Shown in pieces: positions 23,085 to 30,096 of a stretch of DNA of 40,165 nt. The translations under genes and the position numbers were made by a program. The DNA is from a bacterium (GTDB lineage Bacteria > Desulfobacterota > Deferrisomatia > Deferrisomatales > Deferrisomataceae). The stretch covers positions 1-40,165 of the forward strand of contig JALUTY010000051.1 in NCBI GenBank assembly GCA_027021615.1, in the 5' to 3' direction. How positions within the stretch are numbered: the first letter of the stretch is position 1; every line of letters starts with the position of its first letter. The notes beneath the pieces are model-generated. The model did not search any database. It was not told the origin of the DNA and worked only from the letters and a program-made list of their open reading frames with translations.

Positions 23085-24967
23085 GGTTGCCAATCCCTGA
23101 GGGGTTTTCCGGCTGGTGGGACGAATGCCATTTGCCGCAAGAGGCACTCACAATAAGGCTCACATGGCGAAGTGGCGCCGAATTCACTCTTGGGGAACTC
23201 AATCCTGTGCTCGGAGCGTTTCGCTTCTCTCCCAATCCCGACAAGTTTACTGGAGAGGGGGCGGAGCGCGTGGGGCGAATGGTAGGCAAGGCCCTCACCA
23301 GAGCCGGATGGCTTCGCCCTCATCTGGACCCAGAGGCATTGCTCCGCCTCATCGTCGTCCGGTCGGAGCCCTCTCGCGTCGAGTTTATCCTCGACACCAA
23401 CGCCTTGGTGGAGGGCATTGGACACTGGCTTGCCGACCATTTCGCCGACCGATGCGATCTCGTGGTAACCGCAGTTACCCTTCGAGAACTCCAAGATTTG
23501 AAGGGGCAAGCCCGGTTTAACGAAAAGGTCCCAAAGGAGGACAACCAGGCGGAGAACCGGGCGAAGATGCTCGGTGCTCGCCAAGCTTACTTGTCGGCAA
23601 ACCGGTTCCGGGAACAAGTGGGGTATAAGCGAATACTGTGGCGCGAACTTGAGTTGGACGATACGGCGCTGCTTCTGTCGCGGGGATCAGCGGACACCAA
23701 GTCGTCGGAGTCCGATACCTTGCTCTTGCGTGCTGTGCGGCGAAGTATCCACGATCGTGTGAATAAGCTCGAGCGTTTCTTTGTCACCGGTGACAATGCG
23801 CTGGCCCGCCGCGCCGCGACCGAACTGCCCGAGGGAAGCCTGATTGCTGCTCAGGTGCGCGAGGTGAGAGCCGGTGACGTCCTGTTCCCTTGCAGTTGGT
23901 GGCCTGGACCCGACCAAGGATTCCGGGTGTCACGCCACCCCGCTCGGCTGATATGGGAGTTGTTGTGTATCGGCGATCAGGTGAAACTTGAGGCACATGA
24001 TGGGAAAACGTGGGCCTTCCGTGCCTTTGATAATCCCATGTGGCCATCGGATTATCTGAAGCCCTGGATCGACGTAGCAGAACCTGCTTTAGAGGATGTC
24101 CACGGCGGGGGCCCCGGAGAACTCATTGCACGTTCCTTGAGCGAGGCGGACAACTCCGTAACAGCGGAGAACAGAGCAGCCCCAGATACAAGGCAAGAAG
24201 CGCCAGGATCTATTTGGCGAGTTCCTTCGAAGAATATGCTCAAGCTGGATAGGAATCTCCGCCTTTCCGCAAAGACCACACTCGATGTGTTGGGTACTTT
24301 GGTTGCCAGTGAGAAGAATGAGGTCCATCTCCCGCAAGGCATTGCCGACGAAAAGGCGCGGCGCCACCTCTGTGCCTTTCTTAAGGAGCTTGACTTGGCA
24401 GACGTTGATTTAAACTCGTGGGTAGCGCGTCGCCTATCACGGCACGAAGATTTGGTAGCCGCCTGGTGTAGTAATGATCATGATGCCCTTTTCGATTTGC
24501 TTCGGGGGTGGTTGCCGCTTGAGGAATGGGCCACGAACAAAAATCCACCCCAAAGACCCGAAAAGACGCAGGGTAGCGCAAGAGCATTGGCAGCCCTTCT
24601 ATCGCAGGGGCTATACATTGATCAGCAGTGGCTTCCGGGGGGCTCCCGGCCGGGATTGACCGAAATGCGCCAGGCCATTCTTGATGCTGTCCCTAGAGGA
24701 CCCGAACCCGCGATTCCTGTTTATACACTTTTGGTCGATGTGTTTTTGCGGCGTCTCGGCGTGGCCCCTGCCCGCATAGTCCATGCGTGGGACAAACTTT
24801 GGAGCATGGGAGTGTTCGACGGATTCGAACCTAGGGAGGGGGGAACGTCGTCCGGTCAGAGGTTCCAGGAGATTGCGCGGCTCACCGAAGGCGGCTGGGA
24901 TCGGGAAAGGATAGATCTGGAGGCCATAGATGGCACACGAGATCTTCTGTACAGGAGAACGTCATGA
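23081..24967 (+). CDS. Large PIN-domain protein (putative RNase), second gene of the module
   Basis: A 628-residue protein with a PIN nuclease domain at about residues 100-245. The four acidic metal-binding residues are visible: Asp105 (FILDTNALV), Glu136 (TLRELQDL), Asp212 (ESDTLLLRAV) and Asp238 (VTGDNALARRA). A 140-residue insertion-rich PIN such as this resembles PhoH/PIN-4 types more than the small VapC toxins. The first 100 residues and the C-terminal 380 are unfamiliar; residues 400-620 are helical and may bind a partner. PIN domains cut RNA, so the expected outcome is RNA cleavage in infected cells. ATGA overlaps join it to both neighbours. Its composition points to recent transfer. 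Confidence 0.82.
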   Translation: MRLPIPEGFSGWWDECHLPQEALTIRLTWRSGAEFTLGELNPVLGAFRFSPNPDKFTGEGAERVGRMVGKALTRAGWLRPHLDPEALLRLIVVRSEPSRVEFILDTNALVEGIGHWLADHFADRCDLVVTAVTLRELQDLKGQARFNEKVPKEDNQAENRAKMLGARQAYLSANRFREQVGYKRILWRELELDDTALLLSRGSADTKSSESDTLLLRAVRRSIHDRVNKLERFFVTGDNALARRAATELPEGSLIAAQVREVRAGDVLFPCSWWPGPDQGFRVSRHPARLIWELLCIGDQVKLEAHDGKTWAFRAFDNPMWPSDYLKPWIDVAEPALEDVHGGGPGELIARSLSEADNSVTAENRAAPDTRQEAPGSIWRVPSKNMLKLDRNLRLSAKTTLDVLGTLVASEKNEVHLPQGIADEKARRHLCAFLKELDLADVDLNSWVARRLSRHEDLVAAWCSNDHDALFDLLRGWLPLEEWATNKNPPQRPEKTQGSARALAALLSQGLYIDQQWLPGGSRPGLTEMRQAILDAVPRGPEPAIPVYTLLVDVFLRRLGVAPARIVHAWDKLWSMGVFDGFEPREGGTSSGQRFQEIARLTEGGWDRERIDLEAIDGTRDLLYRRTS

Positions 24968-26163
24968 GTGATCTTTTTCAGATTCCTATCTACGGTGCGA
25001 GCGAAGATTCCACGAATCCGTTTGAACGTTTTGACCTCAGAGATAATCCGTTCCCAGCAGCAGGGGTGGACTCCGGAGTTCTATACCAAAGACATATGGA
25101 GAAAGAGATTGCGCAGATAAATAGATGGATTCAAGAAGTCGGAAACGCGACAGCATTGGATAAGGGCTCTCCTGGCCCAGTTCATCCGCTTGCTATCTAT
25201 GGATCCATCGGTGTAGGAAAGACTCATCTGCTTAGATATCTGCAGCGAGGATTGTCTCAAAATGAGTTCACACCAGTTTTAAGAAAGGGGCTCGCAGACG
25301 AGGGGATGACACGGCTGGTCCTCGCCAATCTATTCCTACGATACCTTCCGTTCCAAGAGACTGACGACGAACCTGGGACGGGGCTTATCAAAAAAATTAT
25401 CGAAGCAGCAAAACAGAACCACAAGCAGGACGAGATACTTAACACACTCCGTGACGGTAGCCCAATAGCGATTCCATTCAAGATTTTACTTAAGAAAGAC
25501 ATTGAGAATGATGCGGTCATATGGATGTCACGCTGGCTTCGTCGTGAATACACCACACCTGCACAACGCGCGAAACTGGGCATCGCTGGTGTATTGCAAA
25601 GTGAGGGCGAGGCTGTTCGTGCGGTTGCAGATCTGCTCAGGTTGTCGAGGGCCGCGAAGGTGCTACAGGTGTGGTTCGTAATGATCGACCAGCTTGAGGA
25701 GCTTTGGCGGCCCGGAGTCATCACGTCATCGCGGCGAGCCCGTTTTCTAACGGACCTCCGCCACCTTGTTGACCAAGCTCTTGAAGGGGCTCCAATTGCG
25801 CTTCTGCTGGCCTGGAATACAACGGTAACCGAGAGCGCGTTCGCGAGCGATGTCTCGCATCAGATGAAAAGGGACTATCGTGCGTTATGGCAGCGACTCG
25901 GTAATACTGTGAATCTCCCGCCATTGTCGGAAACAGACGTGTGGCCCTTTGCCAAGAAGTATCTGGAGAAGGCCGGTGTCAATGATGCGGCCGCAGAAAG
26001 GCGCAAGGATCTGTTCCATAAACTAAAGGCGGCTACGGAAGATGTTATTTCACAAATCCAGGGAGAAACAGCTCGGGGGGTTAAAGCACCATTGACACCT
26101 CGTTCAGTGCTACAGGCATGGCGAGACAAAGCTCTGGAGATTGCTACCGAAGCAAGACAATAG
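24964..26163 (+). CDS. P-loop ATPase, third gene of the PIN/ATPase module
   Basis: A 399-residue STAND/ORC-like ATPase. Walker A is GSIGVGKTH (residues 80-88) in LAIYGSIGVGKTHLLRYLQR; Walker B is VWFVMIDQLEELW with Asp242. The N-terminal FERFDLRDNPFPAAG, preceding a helix and the P-loop, resembles ExeA/MSP-type and Cdc6-like ATPases. The C-terminal 100 residues are helical and end without a further domain. It starts at ATG 24964 inside an ATGA overlap with the PIN gene. The local sequence is only 31 of 60 G+C in line 25021. It may be the sensor or activator of the PIN protein; nothing in the sequence proves this. A 245-bp gap without genes follows. Confidence 0.82.
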   Translation: MSDLFQIPIYGASEDSTNPFERFDLRDNPFPAAGVDSGVLYQRHMEKEIAQINRWIQEVGNATALDKGSPGPVHPLAIYGSIGVGKTHLLRYLQRGLSQNEFTPVLRKGLADEGMTRLVLANLFLRYLPFQETDDEPGTGLIKKIIEAAKQNHKQDEILNTLRDGSPIAIPFKILLKKDIENDAVIWMSRWLRREYTTPAQRAKLGIAGVLQSEGEAVRAVADLLRLSRAAKVLQVWFVMIDQLEELWRPGVITSSRRARFLTDLRHLVDQALEGAPIALLLAWNTTVTESAFASDVSHQMKRDYRALWQRLGNTVNLPPLSETDVWPFAKKYLEKAGVNDAAAERRKDLFHKLKAATEDVISQIQGETARGVKAPLTPRSVLQAWRDKALEIATEARQ

Positions 26164-26408
26164 GAACCTCACCGAATCGTGTAGCGGGAAGGAGTACCAT
26201 CGCATCAGCTGCAATCCTTGATGTCCTGCTGGCCTCGGTGGAGAGTACGACGGCCTACAACTAGTATAACCGGGTGGCTTCTGCCGTAGTGTGGTCGGCG
26301 GACCAGGGCAGACAGTGGGCCCGCCTTGTTCTGGGGCCACGCGCCATGTTACTGCGGGTTCTCGTGTTGGGTGAGCAAGGGCACGCAAACTTTGATGGGA
26401 GACACTCC

Positions 26409-27527
26409 ATGATCAGACGTCTCTATATCGACAACTACAAGTGCCTGGTGAACTTCGACCTGGAGCTGGACGAGCTGTCGCTCCTGTTAGGGCCCAACGG
26501 CGTAGGGAAGTCGTCGGTGCTGGATGTGCTCTACGCGATCCGCCAGCTCCTCAGCGGTGTGGCCAAGATCACAGATCCGGACATATTCCCGACCTCAACC
26601 CTCACCCGGTGGCAGTCGCGCGATGTGCAGGTGTTCGAGCTCACCTTCGAGTTCGATGACGAGCCCGAGCCCCTGACGTACCGGCTGGAGGTCCAGCACG
26701 AGCGCGTTAGGCACCGGGCACGTGTGTGGCTGGAGCGGCTCGCGGCAGGCGACCGCCCGTTGTTCGAGTTCCGGGAGGGCGAGGTCCAGCTCTACCGGGA
26801 CAAACACTCGGAAGGGCCTGTGTACACTGCGGACTGGTCCGAGTCGGCCATGGCTCGCGTGGCCGAGCGCCACGACAACCAGCGCCTGTGCCGGGCGCGC
26901 GAGTTCGTGCGGAGAATCGTGGTGTGCGGGCTGTATCCGGCCCGCTTCGAGGCCGAGTCCCGCCGGGAGGACCCGATGCTGAGCCGGGACGGCTCGAACT
27001 TCTCGGCATGGTACCGCCACATTTTCCAGGAGCGGCAGGACCTGATCCCGGACTACATCGAAGCGGTCCGCGAGGTGGTGGACGCGTTTCACAGCGTGCG
27101 CCTGGAGAGGGTGGGCCAGGACGCACGAGCCCTCATGGTGATGTTCGAGGAGCCGGCCGGGGGGCGGTACGAGCTTCGCCTGGACGAGATCTCCGACGGG
27201 CAGCGGGCGCTCCTTGCGCTGTACGCCCTCGTGATCGCCACCGCCGGGCAGGGCTACTCGCTGTTCCTGGACGAGCCCGACAACTACGTCGCCCTGCCGG
27301 AGATCCAGCCGTGGCTGATGGCCCTGAAAGACGCCTGTGGCGAGGCAGTGCCCCAGGCGCTGCTCTGCTCCCATCACCCGGAGTTGATCGACTACCTCGG
27401 CCCCGAGTGCGGGGTGATGCTGCGGAGGGAGGCTTCTGGCGTGATCGTGCCCGAGGCAGTGCAAGTGCCGCCCGAGGAGGGAGGGCTGAAGCTGTCGGAG
27501 CTGGTGGCCCGGGGGTGGGAGCGATGA
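26409..27527 (+). CDS. AAA (ABC-like, OLD-type) ATPase, pair 1
   Basis: A 372-residue ATPase of the AAA_15/AAA_21 group, found in OLD, RloA, PARIS and similar defence systems. It starts MIRRLYIDNYKCLVNFDLEL; Walker A is GPNGVGKSS (residues 28-36). The ABC-like signature is ISDGQRALLALYAL, Walker B is SLFLDEPDNYVALPEI (Asp288, Glu289), and a switch His follows in LLCSHHPELI. ATG 26409 lies seven bases after GGGAG. Its composition returns to high GC. A TATAAC (26265-26270) upstream is a possible -10 box without a clear -35. It is coupled by an ATGA overlap to the TOPRIM-like gene, so the two probably act as one unit. Confidence 0.9.
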   Translation: MIRRLYIDNYKCLVNFDLELDELSLLLGPNGVGKSSVLDVLYAIRQLLSGVAKITDPDIFPTSTLTRWQSRDVQVFELTFEFDDEPEPLTYRLEVQHERVRHRARVWLERLAAGDRPLFEFREGEVQLYRDKHSEGPVYTADWSESAMARVAERHDNQRLCRAREFVRRIVVCGLYPARFEAESRREDPMLSRDGSNFSAWYRHIFQERQDLIPDYIEAVREVVDAFHSVRLERVGQDARALMVMFEEPAGGRYELRLDEISDGQRALLALYALVIATAGQGYSLFLDEPDNYVALPEIQPWLMALKDACGEAVPQALLCSHHPELIDYLGPECGVMLRREASGVIVPEAVQVPPEEGGLKLSELVARGWER

Positions 27528-28075
27528 GCCGGAGGGCGCAACTGGTCCTCCTGTGCGAGGACTCCCAGCACGAGGCGTTTGCCCGACGCTTTCTCAAGAG
27601 GATGGGCTGGAACCGCCACAGGATCCGGGTGGAGAAAGCGCCGGGAGGGCGCGGCTCGGGCGAGCAGTTCGTGCGGGCTCGGTTTCCCCTGGAGTTGGGC
27701 GAGCACCGGCGGCGCCACGCGGCCCAGGCCCTCGTGGTGATGCTGGACGGCGATGCGGATGGGGTGGATGCACGTGTCCGCGGCCTGGACGACGCCTGCA
27801 CGGCCAAGGGCATCCCGGCCCGCCGGCCGGGAGAGCCGGTCGCGGCATTTGTGCCCACTTGGAACATCGAGACCTGGCTTGCCTATCTCGACGGGGAGAG
27901 CGTGGACGAGGCCAGAAAGGACTACCCCAGATTGCGTCCCGAGCGCGAGTGCGGAAGGCACGTGAAAGTTCTCGTGGCCATGTGCCGCGACGGCAAGCTG
28001 CGTCCCCCAGAACCGCCGTCGCTGGTGAGCGCGTGCGAGGAGTATGCTGCCCGGCTTCGCGAGGTTGGACGGTAA
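27524..28075 (+). CDS. TOPRIM-like (DUF4276/RloB-like) partner, pair 1
   Basis: A 183-residue protein with TOPRIM-like acidic residues: Glu12 in LVLLCEDSQHEAF, and Asp75/Asp77/Asp79 in VVMLDGDADG. VPTWNIETWLAYL also recurs in DUF4276-like partners of defence ATPases. Such pairs include RloA/RloB and the AriA/AriB pair of PARIS, in which the TOPRIM protein is the effector nuclease. Which subtype this is cannot be decided by eye. It starts at ATG 27524 inside the ATPase stop (ATGA). It is short compared with AriB (about 300 residues). The relic of a second pglX begins shortly after its stop. Confidence 0.75.
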   Translation: MSRRAQLVLLCEDSQHEAFARRFLKRMGWNRHRIRVEKAPGGRGSGEQFVRARFPLELGEHRRRHAAQALVVMLDGDADGVDARVRGLDDACTAKGIPARRPGEPVAAFVPTWNIETWLAYLDGESVDEARKDYPRLRPERECGRHVKVLVAMCRDGKLRPPEPPSLVSACEEYAARLREVGR

Positions 28076-28129
28076 CGGGAGGCGCTTGGGCCGGGGAAAA
28101 GTTCAGCGACAGTCCAGTTCCCAGACGAA

Positions 28130-28213
28130 GTGTTCAAAGACGACCGCATCAACGACCACCACCTGACCCTGGTCGAGAAACGAGCCGTCCGGGAGGCAAA
28201 GCATGTTGAATGA
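28130..28213 (+). pseudogene. Relic of a second pglX 3' end
   Basis: The frame ending at TGA 28211-28213 encodes VFKDDRINDHHLTLVEKRAV and then REAKHVE. This matches the last residues of the intact PglX (LFKGDRINDHHLSLAEKRAG) 5.5 kb upstream. At DNA level 28131-28194 matches 22568-22631 at about 54 of 64 positions by my count. Nothing upstream in this frame resembles PglX, so only the tail survives. The Shine-Dalgarno and start of the next AAA gene lie inside it, as expected if that gene originally followed another pglX directly. Confidence 0.85.
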
Positions 28214-29216
28214 AGTCGAGGTCAAGAACTTCGGCCCCCTTGTGGAGCTGGGTTGGCGGGATCTCGGGCCGATCAATCTGGTGATCGGTGACAACGGATC
28301 CGGGAAGACGTTCCTGTTGAAGGTCCTCTACACCGCCGTGCGGACGCTAGAGGAGTACAAGCGGGGCGACGAGCGACGAAGCGCGGCCGAGATTCTGGCC
28401 GAGAAGCTCTACTGGACCTTCCAGCCGGACAAGATCGGCGACCTGGTGACAAAGGGGGCGGACGGCGGCTTGTCGTGCAGGGTCCAGGTTGACGGGCGGG
28501 ACTTTCTGTACCGGTTTGGCAGAGATACGACGAAGCAGATCTCGTTCCTGGAGAACCATGTTCCTCCCAGGGCGAGCAATTCCATTTTCTTGCCAGCCAA
28601 GGAAGTGTTGTCCATCCACAACATCATTCTCAAGTCCCGCGAGCAGGACAAAGTATTCGGTTTCGACGATACGTACCTCGATCTTGCCCGGGCCCTGCGC
28701 CAGGTTCCTGTAAAAGGAAAGAATTATCGGGAATTCGCCGAGTCGAGGAGGCAGTTGGAGGGAATGCTGGGGGGGCGTGTGGAGTACGACGAGGCGTCCG
28801 GGCGTTGGCAGTTCAAGAAAGGCAACCAAAAGTTTCCCATCGGGGTGACCGCCGAAGGGGTCAAGAAGATCGCCATTCTGGATACGCTGCTTGGGAACCG
28901 CTATCTGGATCCGGGCTCGATCGTGTTCATCGACGAGCCGGAGGCCGCGCTGCATCCAGACGGGCTCTTGAGGCTGCTCGACATCATTGCGTTGCTCGCC
29001 AAGCGCGGGATGCAGTTCTTCCTGGCCAGCCATTCGTACTTCGTGGTCAAAAAGCTGTTCTTGATCGCCCAAAAGGAAGACCTGCACATCCCCGTGGCCT
29101 CATGCCACGAAAGCCAGTGGGCGTCCGCGGATCTCCGCGAAGGGATGCCGGAGAACCCCATCATCCAGGGGTCGATCCGGCTGTACAAAGAAGAAGTGGA
29201 GTTGGTGCTCGAATGA
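28203..29216 (+). CDS. AAA ATPase, with small partner, in BREX cargo
   Basis: A 337-residue AAA_15-like ATPase distinct from pair 1. It starts MLNEVEVKNFGPLVELGWRD; Walker A is GDNGSGKTF (residues 29-37), Walker B is GSIVFIDEPEAALHPDG, and the switch motif is FFLASHSYFVVKKL. The middle segment (about residues 95-230) is specific and contains FLPAKEVLSIHNIILKSREQ. ATG 28203 uses GGAGG within the pglX relic, so it was probably coupled to a former pglX. It overlaps its partner by ATGA. Such ATPases accompany many BREX loci as cargo, but the mechanism is not known. Confidence 0.9.
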   Translation: MLNEVEVKNFGPLVELGWRDLGPINLVIGDNGSGKTFLLKVLYTAVRTLEEYKRGDERRSAAEILAEKLYWTFQPDKIGDLVTKGADGGLSCRVQVDGRDFLYRFGRDTTKQISFLENHVPPRASNSIFLPAKEVLSIHNIILKSREQDKVFGFDDTYLDLARALRQVPVKGKNYREFAESRRQLEGMLGGRVEYDEASGRWQFKKGNQKFPIGVTAEGVKKIAILDTLLGNRYLDPGSIVFIDEPEAALHPDGLLRLLDIIALLAKRGMQFFLASHSYFVVKKLFLIAQKEDLHIPVASCHESQWASADLREGMPENPIIQGSIRLYKEEVELVLE

Positions 29217-29740
29217 CCACGAAGCCGATCGTCGAGTCCGGGATGACCTTTGGGCCGTATCCCGAGGGTAGGTGTTTTCACGTGGAGAACAGCCGCGCCT
29301 ACGCAGCCATCCAGGAAGGCGTGAAGGTCGCGGAGTTCGTGCTGCTGCGCGAGGGCAAGCGAAGGCCGGCTTCTCTCTGGGTGGTGGAGGCCAGGTCGAG
29401 CACGCCGAGGCCAGAAACACAGCCAAATTTCGACCTATTCATCGCCGAGATCCGGGAGAAACTGGTCAACGCCTTCTCGCTGGTGTGGGCGTGCTGCCTG
29501 AAGCGCCATCGGCGGGCCGATGCGGAGCTGCCGGATCGTTTCAAAGCAGTTGATCTCTCTCGAGCTGACGTGAAGTTCGTCCTGGTGATCCAGGGCCACC
29601 GGGAGGAGTGGTTGCCCCCTCTTCAGGAGGCGCTGTACGAGGCGCTGCGCCCGACCGTGAAAACGTGGGCGTTCTCACCCACGGCGGTGGCCGTCATGAA
29701 CGACGCGATGGCACGGGAGAGGGACTTGATCCGCGAGTGA
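29213..29740 (+). CDS. 175-residue partner of the AAA ATPase, unknown function
   Basis: I do not recognise a named family. The protein begins at ATG 29213 in ATGA overlap with the ATPase gene, so it is its obligate neighbour. Residues 32-62 form two strands around EFVLLREGKRRPASLWVVEA, recalling the core of a PD-(D/E)xK-like fold (a Glu on the second strand), but the usual Lys is replaced by Arg/Ser. The rest alternates helices and strands (DVKFVLVIQGHREEW). It could be a degenerate nuclease or a sensor that holds the ATPase in check. High-GC composition matches the ATPase. It is followed by palindromic repeats, not by a direct gene. Confidence 0.75.
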   Translation: MTTKPIVESGMTFGPYPEGRCFHVENSRAYAAIQEGVKVAEFVLLREGKRRPASLWVVEARSSTPRPETQPNFDLFIAEIREKLVNAFSLVWACCLKRHRRADAELPDRFKAVDLSRADVKFVLVIQGHREEWLPPLQEALYEALRPTVKTWAFSPTAVAVMNDAMARERDLIRE

Positions 29741-29760
29741 GCATCGGGGGCACCTTCCTC

Positions 29761-29850
29761 ATCCCCCTCCCCCCTGCCCCCTCCCACCAGGGGAGGGGGA
29801 GAAGATTGAAGGGTCCCCCACCGGGGGGAGAGGGCCGGGGTGAGGGGGGG
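29761..29850. repeat. Cluster of REP-like palindromes
   Basis: CCCCTCCC (29778-29785) pairs with GGGAGGGG (29791-29798). A second unit contains GGGGGGAGAGGGCCGGGGTG (29822-29841), the complement of the CACCCCGGCCCTCT unit found inside pglX. It belongs to the same repeat family as 18898, 19818 and 21932. Confidence 0.75.
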
Positions 29851-29917
29851 ATCGGTTGGTCCCGGCGGAAAAAAGTGGTGCGCCCCGGCGAGGGCGGCAG
29901 AACCGCCCAAAGCAGAA

Positions 29918-29958
29918 ACGCCCCTGGCGGGGCGTCGGGCCGGGGATGCTATCCCCGG
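29918..29958. other. Two adjacent short hairpins upstream of pglZ
   Basis: ACGCCCC/GGGGCGT (29918-29924 with 29929-29935) and CCGGGGAT/ATCCCCGG (29940-29947 with 29951-29958) are perfect stems with 4- and 3-base loops. They may terminate or process the transcript before the NYN stump. The gene-less stretch 29741-30012 otherwise holds only the palindromes. Confidence 0.5.
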
Positions 29959-30012
29959 CGGGGTGATAGTCGGTCCATAGGGCATCGGACCGGCAGCGTC
30001 AAGCGAGGATTC

Positions 30013-30096
30013 ATGGGCCAGGGGGTGATCGTGTACATCGACGGGTTCAACCCGTACTTCGGCCTCCGGTCGAAGGGGTGGGAGAAAGCCCCATGA
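30013..30096 (+). pseudogene. N-terminal stump of an NYN/PIN-like domain gene, coupled to pglZ
   Basis: ATG 30013 opens a 27-codon frame. It contains GVIVYIDGFNPYFGLRSKGW, the typical first strand of LabA-like NYN-domain nucleases (V-x-x-I/F-D-G-F/x-N-L/x-Y), including the first catalytic Asp. It ends at TGA 30094-30096, which overlaps the pglZ start as ATGA. A full NYN protein needs about 150-200 residues, so this is a truncated relic. GAGG lies four bases before the ATG, so the stump may still be translated and feed ribosomes into pglZ. Confidence 0.65.

Noticed and set aside
26242-26270. TATAAC as a promoter of ATPase pair 1
   Set aside because: Only the -10 hexamer is convincing; the -35 position has no match.
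29741-29960. Repeated palindromes as a CRISPR array
   Set aside because: There are no regular spacers and the units are different palindromes; they match REP-like elements found elsewhere in the window.
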